Source: Bolinopsis microptera (taxonomy: Eukaryota; Ctenophora; Tentaculata; Lobata; Bolinopsidae). Taken from it: a stretch of 64,000 nt of DNA. Positions 21,911-34,881 of the stretch are shown piece after piece (the first letter of the stretch is position 1; every line of letters starts with the position of its first letter). Under the pieces are notes generated by a model. It was not told where the DNA came from. It saw only the letters and a list, made by a program, of their open reading frames with translations, and ran no database searches. Both the position numbers and the translations under genes were made by a program. Where the stretch lies: positions 7,187,246 to 7,251,245 of the forward strand of contig NC_087081.1 in NCBI RefSeq assembly GCF_026151205.1. The letters are read 5' to 3'.

Positions 21911-24900
21911 AGTTTAAGTTTAAGTCGGAGTTAGATTGAAAGTTGTAGTTAGTATAAGTATTCAGAGTTAGAATAAAAGTTAAAGTTATGGCTAAAGTTA
22001 GGATAAGAATTGGATTATTAGATGCAGAGTCGGGATAGAGCTAGAGTTTAAGTTGGAATTAGGGTTAGCTTGTAGAAACTAGAAGTTAGATACAGTTAGA
22101 GTATCTACAATAGCTCACAGTTTTTGAGGCCTTGAAGTTTGTGAAATATTTATACCTTTGAATTTTTCTTACGTTTCTATTAGGCCTTATTAATTGGATA
22201 AAATTTGAAGCTACTCAGCATCCAATTTACAATTAAATTTTCTGGAATGCTCTCTCAAAATCTCAAATAGCTTGTTATCTACAGAAAATAATAGGAATGT
22301 GCTACCAATATATGGTTTGGCAAACAGCCCAATTTTAATTATTTTCTTCCTTTACGTGTTACTCTGTATTCCTATTAATATCTAACAGTGGTGAACACTG
22401 TTTTATTGTAGATGTTATTTAAATTTATAGTCTTTGATAGGGGACTTTATAAGGGATATAAGGAAGATAAGGGATATAAAGAAAATACTGCGTTACAATA
22501 TCTTACTGTGTTACCATATCTACAAACTCTACACTAATAACAATGACAGTGATTAAAGTTTCCAGTGATGTTACACTTTCTTAGATTAAATCCTCCCTTG
22601 TTTAAAGGAACGAGGATGTTGATCACTTTCATCACCACCCCAAAATATACCAAGAGGCTCCTAAATCATTGTGATAATAATACTTCACTCTCACTAAACC
22701 TAAGTTATGTTTGATTGAAGATGCCCCCAAAATGCAGGAATCTATCTTCTGGCAAAAACTCACCGTCTATAATCAATCCATCGGAGAGTGACCTAATTAA
22801 TGGTAACTAAAGTTAACCTAGCTAAAGTTTAGGCGGATATGTCATGATAGGTCATGGGATGAAGCTAGAGTAGTCTAATATTAGTCTCTCATTAACTTTG
22901 CGAGTGTTATCCCACGATTAAAACCCGCTCCCAATACAGCTATTATGACATAATCCTGTCTACAGTTGATAAGAAGTCGTTACTATGGTAGTGTTGCTAT
23001 GGTCACGTCACTTGGTTACCATTATGTAATGTTCCAATATTGGACCAGGTTATATCCGTGTACTGATGTTTAAAATTCTTGTAAGTCTGTAAAAACTGAT
23101 GTGTTAATACCTTAGTATTAAACAAGATGGATCGGTCCAGGCTCTTATCCTTAATCTACATGGTCCGGGGCCAGTTGTATTTCTAGAGTTCTTGTTGGTG
23201 TCTCTTAGTTTGGGTTTGTGGTGTTGTAAGTGTGACTTCTAGGGGTCATTACTAACATTTTATATAATAAAATAAGACGTCTGGTCAACTATTTTGTAAC
23301 ACGGTCAACTATTTTGTAACACGGTCAACTATTTTGTAACACGGTTTAATCTTGCCCAATGCCCACTTTATTCATGTGAAATAGCCCCAAAACATTTACA
23401 TTATTAATTGTGAATTAAACCTTGTTCTCGTTGCTGCACAATCCTGATTTACTATTTGATAGAAATTAAATCAGATCATTTTTATTCTCAAGATGGAGCC
23501 AAAACACTTACTGAGACACTCTAATCGAGTAGGAGGTGCGAATGTTTATCAACAGGTCTTAATCTAACATTTTATTAATAGCAGTAGGGGTTACATGAGT
23601 GGATACTATTATTAAAGCTGTAATAACTTGTAATTCCCCACAACTCGTTACTCCAGAATCCAGATGGTGGTAATTGCCAATTATCTCGTAATTATCTCGT
23701 ACTACCACTTGGGAGATTTTAATAAGATCTGTGGCCGCAGCTGTAACAGATCTCGCACCGGGTGAAACATATTCATTTAACAGCTTGATAGAATATATAC
23801 AGTAGTATGATATAGTATAGACTGATATCCATATAGTATGTGACCCTTCACCCCTGATCATTTGCAATTGTTAAAAAAACGTGGCCCATCTCGTGCTAAC
23901 GTTCCTAATGATCAGGTCATATAATACTGTTTACAGATCTGATATTTTACTTTCTGATTCACAATCCAGTTGCCCAGTTGGTTGGAATGAACGGGAACAG
24001 GTGATCTACAATAAAAATCTTGGGAGGCTGAATTTATTATTTAGAGGCAGCTGCGTTGCTTACTGAGTTACTGGACTTTTTAGTAGTCCAAATAAATCAA
24101 TATATTGTATCCATCACCCGTCTTTTTATACTTGAAAATTACAGGAATTATATTAAACCTTATATTAGATTGAATCAACTGATCTAGCTCTGAAAGTTGA
24201 AACATCAGCTGCTACCAATACCAAGGCTAAATAGAGGCCATACCATGGTCATAAATAGCTGGCCCCTAAATTCAGAACTTTTAGTTCAATTCTATTGTAA
24301 ATGTGAGATTTCAGTGACCAGAATTTCGCGGCTGGGGTAAATAGGTGTTATATATCCCAACGCTAACCTATTTAGATTGGGTACTTAATGTATTTAATGA
24401 GTTATAGGAGTAACGGTATATCAACAGCTGCTTTATGTCGAAATACCCTGTCTAACTAAGTATTGTAGAAAAACATATGACTTATGGTTGAAATTTGTGA
24501 TTCTTGCCATTTTTGAGGGTGTCATTTCCTTTTTGTATCAGGTTCAAGTGCGTTGATAGATCAAATTAAGGAATGTTCGTTACACATGTTGAGTATTAAT
24601 CACGTGTGAACAACTCGGCTGTTTGTTCAAAAATGTCGCTCAAAAAGCGGTATACTCAAAGTGCTGTCGAATATGAAACGGCACAATCTATTCATTATGT
24701 GTGCTATGTGTTCTCCTCAGCTTGCTTGACATATTTAATTCATAAATAATCTTAATTGGCGAATATTCAAAAATCCGTCTCATCTAAATGCATCGGACAA
24801 GCTTTCCTAGTTGTTCAATGTTTCAATACTGAAGAATCCTCCTCAACAATTTTTCACAAAATCTATAAATAGCCTGCCCTCTGTTCCACCGAGTGCCAGG

Positions 24901-25736
24901 ATAAGTGACGTCATGACACGTGGTGTGTGACGTCATGACGTCGGCTAAATGTCCCTCATCAACATACCAGGAGTTAGTTTGGCTGTGAAGCTCTTGATTA
25001 GTTGATAGCAGCGCAGACCGCTTTAACTTGACCAATCGCACCGTTTAGCAAGTTGTTAAAACTTAACCTTATAAGTTGTCGTTACTTAAATCAAGTTTGA
25101 TGGGAGTAAAAAAACTAAGGTATTTGATGTTACTTGGCAGGTCGATGAAAAGGTCAAATACTCTAGCTAGACTGGCCGGCGCGACGCACTAAAAAGTTAT
25201 AAATATCTTTGAAAACTACATGTTTTTGAGTAATTCTACCCATTTTATATAATGCTACCTGGGGAAGGAAGGTATTAAGGCGCCATTTATCCAGTATGCC
25301 TAAATACCAAATGTGGTATGAGAAACTGAGAACAGAGTTATGTCATTACAGAACATTTTTGTCACATCATTTTTTTCATATCATTTTCCTTCAAGTATAT
25401 TTCAATGAGCTATCAAATGATAGATAATATTTGACCATGCAAACTTTCAATATGTACTTATAGTTGTCCCGTCCTGATCTTCCAACAGAATAACTTCCTG
25501 ATAAGTACAAAGCGCAATTGTTCTGATCAGAGGATAGTGATATTGTAGCGTCTACTGGGTGGCAAGGTCCTCCTCAAGTCACTATTTCACAATATTCCTC
25601 TGGCAGCTGGCGAGGTAACATGCATTCATTCAGAAATTGAGCGTCAATTCTCTACAAATATTCTCTTCATTGTCTTTGTTTTCCAGCACTCCCTATTATT
25701 GACTGAAACCTGACTGTTTTGTCGTAACAATGATAC
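21911..25736. other. Long intron or intergenic stretch, little recognised
   Basis: Upstream of the first identified docking-protein exon. It contains a 21-base unit AACACGGTCAACTATTTTGT repeated three times at 23280-23345 and a TGACGTCA/CACGTG cluster at 24905-24942. Donor-like sites at 22764 and 23518 on the minus strand have no in-phase exon attached. No other gene could be supported. Confidence 0.4.
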
Positions 25737-27110
25737 TTAAGGGGGGGGGCCAATGGATATTTTTTTGTGAAACTTGATTTCGAGATAGCAGTTGACCAAC
25801 AAACTTAGACCAGTGACCGAACTTTTGAGGGGGTCCCTGACCCTAACCGCCAAACGGTGCCTGCGGGGCAGCCACGCCCATATTTGGTCCAAATTAGGCC
25901 CAATTTAGCCAAATACCCTGAACATGCCCAAAACCCAAATTTTAGGTGCTCTACTTGTAGCTAGTGGTCTCCTGAACTCGTATATGAAATTTCATCAAGA
26001 TTGGACAAAAAATGACTGAGTTATGAGCCAAAAACCATATGCCCATATTTGGGCATACGCACCAAATTTGGTAGATTTCGTCCCATAAATTGGTCAAATA
26101 TCAATATTTTTCATTGAAACTTACTTTACATGAAAGGTAAGCCTAAACTACATATTCTCTGTAAGTTATAGCTTTATATCTGTTTAAATGTGGATACTAA
26201 GGCGAAAAGACCACAAAAAATGAACTAAATTGCCCATATCTTGGTTCGCGATATTCGCGGAATTGATCTCATTAAAATTGTAACAACTCGATCAGTTTTC
26301 AAAATTTTTCCATGAAATTTTCGGAATCGACTCGAAATCGCATTTCCACCTTAGTTTGAGAACAGATTTTTGATTTAGGCCTCCAAAAAAATTTGGCGGC
26401 CAAATTCCAAAATTTTCCCGGAGAAATTCAGAATTTGGCCGCCAAATTTTTTTTGAGGCCTTAATCAAAAATCTGTTCTCAAACTAAGGTGAAAATGCGA
26501 TTTCGAGTCGATTCCGAAAATTTCATGGAAAAATTTTGAAAACTGATTGAGTTGTTACAATTTTAATGAGATCAATTCCGCGAATATCGCGAACCAAGAT
26601 ATGGGCAATTTAGTTCATTTTTTGTGGTCTTTTCGCCTTAGTATCCACATTTAAACAGATATAAAGCTATAACTTACAGAGAATATGTAGTTTAGGCTTA
26701 CCTTTCATATAAAGTAAGTTTCAGTGAAAAATATTGATATTTGACCAATTTATGGGACGAAATCTACCAAATTTGGTGCGTATGCCCAAATATGGGCATA
26801 TGGTTTTTGGCTCATAACTCAGTCATTTTTTGTCCAATCTTGATGAAATTTCATATACGAGTTCAGGAGACCACTAGCTACAAGTAGAGCACCTAAAATT
26901 TGGGTTTTGGGCATGTTCAGAGTATTTGGCTAAATTGGGCCTAATTTGGACCAAATATGGGCGTGGCTGCCCCGCGGGCACCGTTTGGCGGTTGGGGTCC
27001 GGGACCCCCTCAAAAGTTCGGTCACTGGTCTAACTTTGTTGGTCAACTGCTATCTCGAAATCAAGTTTCACAAAAAAATATCCATTGGCCCCCCCCCCCC
27101 CCCCCCTTAA
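25737..27110. mobile_element. 1.37-kb palindromic (foldback) transposon flanked by TTAA
   Basis: From 25741 (G run, then CCAATGGATATTTTTTTGTG) to 27106 (the complement of the same, ending in a C run), two arms of roughly 665 bases are near-perfect inverted copies around a short centre near 26425. TTAA stands directly outside on both sides (25737-25740 and 27107-27110). TTAA target duplication is the signature of piggyBac-type insertion. Arms differ by a handful of substitutions only, and there is no transposase. The element lies in the region upstream of the docking-protein exons. Confidence 0.85.
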
Positions 27111-27445
27111 CTTGAAAAGATAGTCAGAGGAGTCACATTGTGGCTAAATCCATTATTCAGTTTAAAGTAAGAGGTCTAAATATGCTTGACAATTTCCACT
27201 AAGCTGCGAATTTCCGGGTTCACCAGAACCATAATTTCAAATTGCTATTTCGTTATAGGGAAAGACATCAACGACATCAAAACAGCTGATTTTGCTGATA
27301 AGATCATCTGATTGATGACAATATCACCTGATCGCTTGTGATATCATCTAATTGCAAATAACATAACACATATGATGAGAAAGCAATTGTTTAAGACCAC
27401 CTCCCTCTTGCTCATGTATTATATATACTATTTATATATATTATA

Positions 27446-27512
27446 TATTAATAATTAGTTGTTGCTTGGTTTCCCAAAGAGTGTTCAACTACAAACAAGC
27501 AGGAGCATTATG
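27446..27512 (+). repeat. Fragment of a dispersed repeat also present at 35.3-35.95 kb
   Basis: TTGCTTGGTTTCCCAAAGAG and AAGCAGGAGCATTATG match, with small changes, the sequences at 35325-35385 and 35815-35870. TATA-rich DNA precedes it, as at 35290. Confidence 0.6.
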
Positions 27513-28093
27513 TAAAATATATAGGATGGATCCAGGGTTGGTATGAACCAGTGACCACCACTTGAAAATGATTTAGGACACCCACAATAATTAGAGCTGA
27601 TAAAATACCAGTGAAGCACCAGCCTAGGAGATCACCTTACAACACCACTTCACCAAATCACAGCTCACCGATATCACCCAACTTCCTACCAAGTTCTTGC
27701 GTGATAACTTGCACGGCCTCCCTGGAACAGTGAAGTTGGGTGACAGAGCAGGGAAGGTGTAGAGAACTAGGTCTGAACAGTGGGCTGGATCGTTGGTACC
27801 AGCTGATCAGTTATCTGATAATATCTAGCTCGTACCAAGATACAACAGTTTGATCTAAGGGGTATGAAGCAGATCACGTTATAGTTCCCAGACGTATCTT
27901 GATATTGTACTTAGTACTAGGAAGCTTATATTGCATCCTGATGCTATCGCACTTTCCCATAGAACTCCAGCTACAATCACACCCCAGGGCTGTGGTTTGT
28001 GAACATGAGTAATCCACTACTAATACATGAGTAATGGTTTACAACTGTCTTATCTGTCTTATCTGTCTTATCTGTCTTATTATTCCGACCCAC

Positions 28094-28246
28094 CCTGTGC
28101 CAGGTACCAGCAAGTCTCAGCTGTACTACACTAAACCTATAACTCCCTGTGCTATAGTTCCTGTTCCCACTATCAGCGCGCCCACGTGATATACCACGTG
28201 GGCGAGATGCGCGCCCTGTTTTGTCATGTAATCGTGATGCCATCAT
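28094..28246 (-). CDS. Possible first coding exon, uncertain
   Basis: ATG ATG at 28241-28246, 51 codons, and a donor GTGGGT at 28093 in phase 0. The product would be basic and serine/arginine-rich (RPRGISRGRAD). Phase 0 would allow a join to 21757, but no domain supports that, and part of the sequence is made of the CACGTG motif that is common in noncoding DNA here. It may be chance. Confidence 0.2.
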
Positions 28247-30753
28247 GGTCAGTTCCCGTGGTTGGAGGGGTTCTGTAATAATACTTTGTGTTGTTATATA
28301 ATAGTGACATTAATATAAGTTAGTATCTTGTATTAAGTAGAGTTATGGAGTTGTTTTATTTGCTGGATTACTATCAATGTCTGGGGTGAATGTTTGGAGT
28401 TGGTTAAGTGTTTGCCGAAAATTGTAGCATTAGTCAGAGCCTGCTGTCACCGTCAAATATAATATTTCCTTGTGCAATTACTCGAAATATCGTGAAAATT
28501 AGGCAATGCAAAGTTAACATGTTTAGTTGTTTATATTTGGTCGTAATGCGAGGGCTTCAAGTTATTCTAGAAATATGTTCCCATCAACTTGGAAGCTCTC
28601 CGACATGTCGACACTGTAGACATGTTGGCCTGGAATAGTTCTCTCCTGGAATTCAAATTATTGCTGAGTTCTCTTTCGACGTAAAATGGATCACACTCCA
28701 CAGAGCTAAACTAGACTGAAGTAAGAAGATCTTTTTGTGTCAACTACTAAAGAAGGGGCTTCAGTTTTGGGACAGAAATAGTCTACTTTTAGCATAGTTT
28801 TTGTCTACTTCCATGAGCCCTAATTGTTCTGTAAATCTAGATTTGAGGGTATACGTCGATTTTGCCGCCTGTATTGTTTGCATATGTATAGATTTGAGGC
28901 GACCATTAACGTCATAACCAGTTTGTTATTTCATAACCAGTTTGTTACGTCGTAAAGTGTTTGACCTGCTCCCGAATATTTGGTGAATTTCTAATTACAT
29001 TTCCTTGTTACGTTGCCATTTGGACGAGAAATTACTTTACCATTTAAGGCATTTAAGAGTAAATGAAGCCCTAAATCTAGCCTCATATTACTGTTCATTG
29101 CGTCATTCGTTGGTTGAGTCACACTAGCATGACCCCAATTACTTGGCACGTTTCCGCTGATTTGCAAACAATTTTACACGTGATTAACTTTGATAGTTTA
29201 TCGTTTATTAGCTGTTTATACTCTTTAAAGTACTTTCTTATAAGCATATGTAAATGTTTCTTAGTATTATGCTTGTCTCGACTTTCATTGAGCATCATGG
29301 GGTATCTCTTGGGTCTTAGAGAACACAAACACATAACTTTACCCGTTCATTCGTCAAATTCCTTAATGTTCTAATAAAAAACTTAACTGTTATACAGAAA
29401 TATTCGCTATAAGTATTATTCAATTAGTCCGTATAATTATGTAAACAATATGCACGGGAACATCTTGATATAAGCTTCAATTGTTTACGCTTCTTTTATC
29501 TAGTTCCACAGCTCCGTAGCTACTACGCACTGACGTATTACATAACACGTAAAACCATACCAAGATAGATAGCACGCCTCATGTGACCCGCGCGCGAGCC
29601 GTGACACCACGTGCTATCACGTGATACACCACGTGGTACACCACGTGGTGTGCACGTGTCATGAAGGGAAGTAAAGGAGAACATTGTATTAAGACAAGAT
29701 GGCCCGCACGGAAACTTTACAATCCTCACTTCAAGTAAAGTTCCATTGAGCTAAATGTTTGCAATTATCGCACTAGCCGAGTGGCTGGGAGGGTAGATTG
29801 TGTTTATTTATCGCCTATATTTTAGAATACCTTTCGTTTTACAACTACTGATTTGACGCCCACCAATGGGGTTTCTTCTGCTGTCGAAATTTAGCGTATT
29901 ATGAATATTATTAAGTTATTAGTATGTTATACGGAGTACTTAGCCTCTTTGATGTCTCCCTGGCTTTATGCTTACTAACCTCTGTGCCGATAAGTTTACC
30001 AATATAACGGTATTCGTATATCGATAAGCCAAGTGACAGATAGTATAATGTTCACACTTCACAGTTCCTATTAATAACAGGACTGCGCCTTTTATTTATT
30101 AATTTGATTTGGATATATCCAATATTAAACTCTCGACCGGGCTGTAATATCGGACGTGATCGTTCTTTTCTCATCTTGTGTACTACGACGCAATGAGTTT
30201 GTAGTCATTCTATCATAAAAATGTAAAGCGTCGCTTGATGCATTTTTGTCTTTCTGATCAGGACTAACTACAGCGAATAATGTTTTAATCTTTTCCCAAT
30301 GAATCTGGCAATATACAACACACTGTGCAACGGATCTTGCATCATTCTGAATACGTTTGATCTGATTGAACTACCCTCATGTGTCTCCACACACAGCTCG
30401 TTTTAAGCACCAGGCACAAGCCGCTTCCAGACCAAGTTTAGTATCAATAACTATTACCTGCACTGAAGCATGCGCTTCTTCACCGTGCCCGTCTTCAACA
30501 CAGAAGTTAAATCACTATTCCATCATTTCCGGGAGACTGAGAAACCCAGAATACTCCCACTGCTAATCGTACCACCGGACAACTACCACTTCTATCACAA
30601 CTAAACATATCATCCAGAGAACCAGTGTAAATATAATAATATATAATATATGTAGTAACTATTATAATCAATATGTAGGATTGATCCGGTAGATCCAGAC
30701 TAGAAATCTCCACTATCAGACAGTAAAGAAGTGTAAGATGCCAATCTCAGTTG
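28247..30753. other. Intergenic or intronic stretch with a CACGTG cluster
   Basis: No supported exon. At 29613-29658, CACGTG occurs five times in 46 bases as CCACGTG, TCACGTGA and CCACGTGG. The rest is AT-rich and without delimited repeats. Confidence 0.4.
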
Positions 30754-31433
30754 TACAGTGGGATGACATATGTTTTCGTCACTTCTGAATGCGCGCATTT
30801 TAGCGCGCGAGTTTGCGTGCACGTCACGTGATATTGTTAGCAGTGAGTGTAATCACGAGTCTGGAGAATTTTTCTAGTACAAGGCCCAGACCCTTTAGCG
30901 TATCTGTAGTAAATTTTGTGGCGATGTAATATCTATGACACCACTAAAAATTGAGGAATAGGGAAGTGTTCACAATATCCAACTTAGCATGGAAAACTTA
31001 TGATATCTCAGGCTGAAGATTAACAACTCTAACAGTAATTATTTTAATCAGCTGAGAAACATTTGGTCTTGTTACCTTATCAATTTTATCGAAATCGAAC
31101 GATGCAGTACAGAGATATTCCGTTTTAAACTTCATGGTAATATTGAAGTAGAGAAAAGTTCGTCGCTTGCTATTAAAACATGTGCTCCTTCATAAATAGT
31201 ATCATTATCGTGATCAAACCCCTTATTTATGGGCCTGCCAGTCTCTTCTGAAGCACGAATGAACTTAATTTCTACTGTCCGAGAAAAGTTCAGAATTTTC
31301 TCTAAACACCCATTTTTGAATTTTGTAAATCGGTGGTCCGGAAGCGGAGTTATGGTTCAATGAAAATTGTTAGTTTAACGCTGTTTGTATTGTCATTATC
31401 AGAAGTGACGAAAACATATGTCACCCCACTGTA
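30754..31433. mobile_element. Tc1/mariner-like MITE, copy 1
   Basis: The ends are CAGTGGGATGACATATGTTT (30756 on) and, on the other strand from 31431, CAGTGGGGTGACATATGTTT; the inverted match continues through TTCGTCACTTCTGA. TA flanks both ends (30754-30755, 31432-31433). CAGT ends at a TA dinucleotide are typical of Tc1/mariner elements. At 676 bases it has no transposase. The second copy at 60189-61247 matches along nearly the whole length in opposite orientation. Confidence 0.85.
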
Positions 31434-31936
31434 GGAGTTTGGCGCATGGTACCCGGATCGCCGATTTGTCAGCATTAATAATTATTCCTATATATCATAT
31501 ATTTATCTATTTACTATCTGTCGTTGTTTTTCGTTGATATGTGCGGAGTTTGTTGTGGTTGCTGTTGCAATTTCTAGCCACGAGATTATGTCATTTTTGA
31601 TTATGTACATGTATTGTTTTATGATGCTTTGAAATGAAGATCACTTAATCTAAAATTCTGATAGCTACTTTTATAAATAACAACAAATACTTCTAGAATA
31701 TATTTATAGGACTTGTAGGTAATTAGTTACTTCTCTTTTTATCTTTTTAGCCCCCTCATTACATTGTTCAGATGAGTCGACCAGCATTGCCCCAGTCACA
31801 GAAAACTGAATACCCCACTATAAGACAAAATAATTAATTACAAACTATTTATAAATTAACTAACTATTTAACTGAGATAATTGATCAACATTTATAAATT
31901 ACCTAACTAATCCAACTAAATTAGCAGTTAGGTGCG
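31434..31936. promoter_or_regulatory. 5' region of the receptor gene
   Basis: About 500 bases between the Tc1-like element and the start codon at 31937. They probably hold the promoter and 5' untranslated sequence; possible upstream introns cannot be excluded. No core promoter motif stands out. Confidence 0.3.
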
Positions 31937-33844
31937 ATGATAAGATGGATGACAGACCTCTCGGAGGAACAGCTCCGGGCTGTCAACTTATTTGTTATTC
32001 TCTTACTCTTCAGCGGGTTCTTTGTTTCCAGCTTCCTTAACCCTGTCATCCTACTTTACTACAAGTAAGTACTTTGACTTTGTTAACTTAATTAATTAAA
32101 TTAAATCATTAACTTATTTGATTAAATTAAATATTTCACTTATCTAACAGTCCAATTAATAACCAAATCTACTATTAAATAACTTAATGTAACTTAAATA
32201 CTTCATCGAGTTATTAAATTATTGAAAATATATTTTACTGCAATTCTTCCCAGTTTCTCTTGAGCACAAGTAAAACATTAAAAATATCCACGTGACAAGC
32301 ATATATTATTAAATAATCTAAATATTTGTCGTAAGAAACGTTACTTATTTACGTGTCATATAGTAGAATACTAGAATAGCCTAATGTGCCAAATACTTTA
32401 AATATTTGTCAAGATATAACGATTAAAGTTTGATAACAAACAACAAGACGCGTCCTACTCTGTTCTGATTCAACTAATTAATTTCTAATCCATTACTTTA
32501 CAATTAAGTTAAATTCACCCATCATCTTAACATGCTTAACCAACCAACCAATCATCCGATAAACTAAGACACTAATTTAACCTAAGAAGTAACCTAACAA
32601 TTAATTAATTAATTAACTAATTAATTAATTAACTAATTAATTAGCTAATTAACTAATGACCAACCACCCCTCAGCAAGAACAAGTCCCAGAAACTCAGCA
32701 GAAAGCTGTTCATGCTGCTGTCAGTCTCTGACTTCTGTACAAACAGCTACCCTGTCCTACACATTCTCTACTTTTGTGTGTCTCCTAACGTTAACTTTGG
32801 GGTTAACACAAACTACGATCAGACCATTGATTACACATTCAGGTAATATTTCAGAGTTTATATAAAGATATAAGATATAAGATATTATTGTTAATGTTCC
32901 TTATTATACGATGATGTTCTGCTTGATAAAATAGATATTTCATAGGCATTTTACCGATATGACGTTCATTTCAGTTATCAATTGATCTCCAATGTTCGCT
33001 ACCGTAATATAATCATGATAATAATGTTACCATGGTAGGATGTTGTAGTAATCTCTGTCTTGTATGTAGTGGATTACAGGACGAACCTATAAAATGCCCA
33101 CTAAGCAACACCTAACCCCGTACTCCCCCCAGGTTCTACGCAGTTCCCAGTCTAATAATGTGCACATTCGGCTGTCTCTCCCAAGTAACAACCTCTGTGC
33201 TAGCCATCGTCCGGATGATCTCCATCTTCAGCCCCTTCATCCGGCTGCCCCAGTGGGCATTCCTCACCTACATAGCCGTCTACACCTGCATCATGGCCAT
33301 CAACAACTTCGGGTTTGCTCTCTGTCAGTTCCTGGAACTGACCCCCAAAGTACGGGGGATAATAATCCTGACGGTGGACTGTTGTTACTGGTTAAACATC
33401 GCCCAGTGCATCCTGGGCATTGTAGCTTCACTGCTGACCATGGGCAGGATCTTCTCCAAGAGACGAGTCAAGGATACGAGAACTAGAAGCTGTTGGATCA
33501 TCCTGCTGATGAACATCCCCTACTGCATGTCAACTATCAACTTTATATTATCCAAGACTAATCTAGCTAAATATGGATATGTTTATTTGTCGTTTGTGTG
33601 CGTGCCAAGTTTCACGTCTATGTTTAACCCGTTGATTATCGTGTTTTTGAATCAGGAGATAAGAGATTTTACACATTTGTTGGTAACTAAGGGTTTTATT
33701 CAGACGTATAGTACCCGGAAATTAAGTAGAGTTGGGCCTGATACCAGCACCACTGTTATGTTGACCTACAATTTGACTCTCAACAACAGAAACGGAACTC
33801 TTAACAAGACTAAGCTTGAGGAGAAAAGCTCCGAGAACTTTTAA
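31937..33844 (+). CDS. Rhodopsin-class G-protein-coupled receptor, orphan
   Basis: Three exons: 31937-32064, 32675-32842 and 33133-33844, phases 2 and 2, giving 335 residues. Donors are GTAAGT and GTAATA; acceptors CCCCTCAG and CCCCCCAG. Seven hydrophobic helices are visible. Helix 1 (about 17-41) has SSFLNPVILLYY with the asparagine at the usual GN position. Helix 2 (about 52-75) has FMLLSVSDF with the sodium-site aspartate. Helix 3 ends SVLAIVRMISIF, where the arginine of DRY is kept but the aspartate is valine and the tyrosine methionine. Helix 7 has SMFNPLIIVF, an NPxxY variant with isoleucine for tyrosine. The C terminus is short and serine/threonine/asparagine-rich. Ligand and coupling cannot be told. 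The last exon runs uninterrupted to TAA. Confidence 0.85.
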
Positions 33845-34881
33845 TCAAGACATCCGTTTTTTTTAATTAAAGTTATGTTTTTTTAAATATGGAAAATCAG
33901 AATGTTCATTGAGTTGATATATTGTTTCTAAAGAATGTCTTATTGCTTCTAAAGACGTGACCCGGTAAAATTAGTCGGAATTTAGAATATTTGATGCATG
34001 GTAAAACTTTGTGTTGATATCGATTAAATTTGCGCTATTTGCCAAGCTGTGATCGGCAATTGTGGTGACCGGGAGATAAAAATATGTTGATATTACATAC
34101 TAACCAATAATTAATTAACATAATTAATCAACAGTTTATAATTAATATGTGCAGTGTGCTATAGACTGACTATTTATTGTTAATCTTGTTACTGTATCAT
34201 ATTCTGTGCATGTTATGAAGTTGGGCCCCGATTTACTAGATTTTTTTGAAAATTTTTTGAAATGTTTCAAAACATCTAAGATCCATGAGAATGGTTCAAG
34301 TTGGGTAATAAGTATTGGTATAAGCTAAGAAAATCATACTGATTTATCAAGCGTTCAGTAAATAGGGGCAATTTCTTTATCAATTGATAGTATAACAACA
34401 GTTCGTTGATTTCGATTTTGTCTAAATTTTGTTCTATAATATTAAAGTATTAAGTGCGTGCGGCTCTATTTTGAAACTTTTCTTGAATTTTGCATGGTTT
34501 TATCAGTGTGACCTGAGACCCTCGAGGACACACTACAAATATTAAAAATAAAAACAAGTTATTGGATACATCTTCCTTTGTTTTCTTTTAAAAGCTGTTA
34601 CGTTGTGTATATCTGTTGTTGAATATGTATTAATTTGTGATATAACTAATAACTATGTTAACATTTCTTGTGTTGCTGTAAATTGTTCTTTAAAAATTCG
34701 ACCTTTTAGATCATCCATTTCATTTTTCTTGCTGCGTTAGGTATTGACAATGCCTGCGACTTCATAATCGCATTCTATTGGACCTAAAAGCCTATAAATT
34801 ACAACACACATAGTGCTAAAAATATGTAACACACTCTAAAAAACATCCGAAACTATTCCAAAAACGCAGATTATTCCTCAC
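33845..34881. other. 3' flank of the receptor gene, no further feature
   Basis: AT-rich sequence between two convergent coding exons. AATTAAAG at 33864-33871 is a possible polyadenylation signal for the receptor transcript. A phrase reading AAAACATCTAAGATCCA recurs at 34270 and 35099, a small duplication around the next exon. Confidence 0.35.

Noticed and set aside
22735..22830. Donor-like GTGAGT on the minus strand after a possible 29-base exon
   Set aside because: Ends in phase 2, which does not fit the phase-0 exon at 21757.
23500..23560. Donor GTAAGT on the minus strand
   Set aside because: The only open frame before it ends in phase 2 and lacks a good acceptor; it cannot join the phase-0 exon at 21757.
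24823..25041. 72-codon minus-strand frame containing CACGTG motifs
   Set aside because: No donor or acceptor in a phase that fits its neighbours; composition like noncoding motif clusters.
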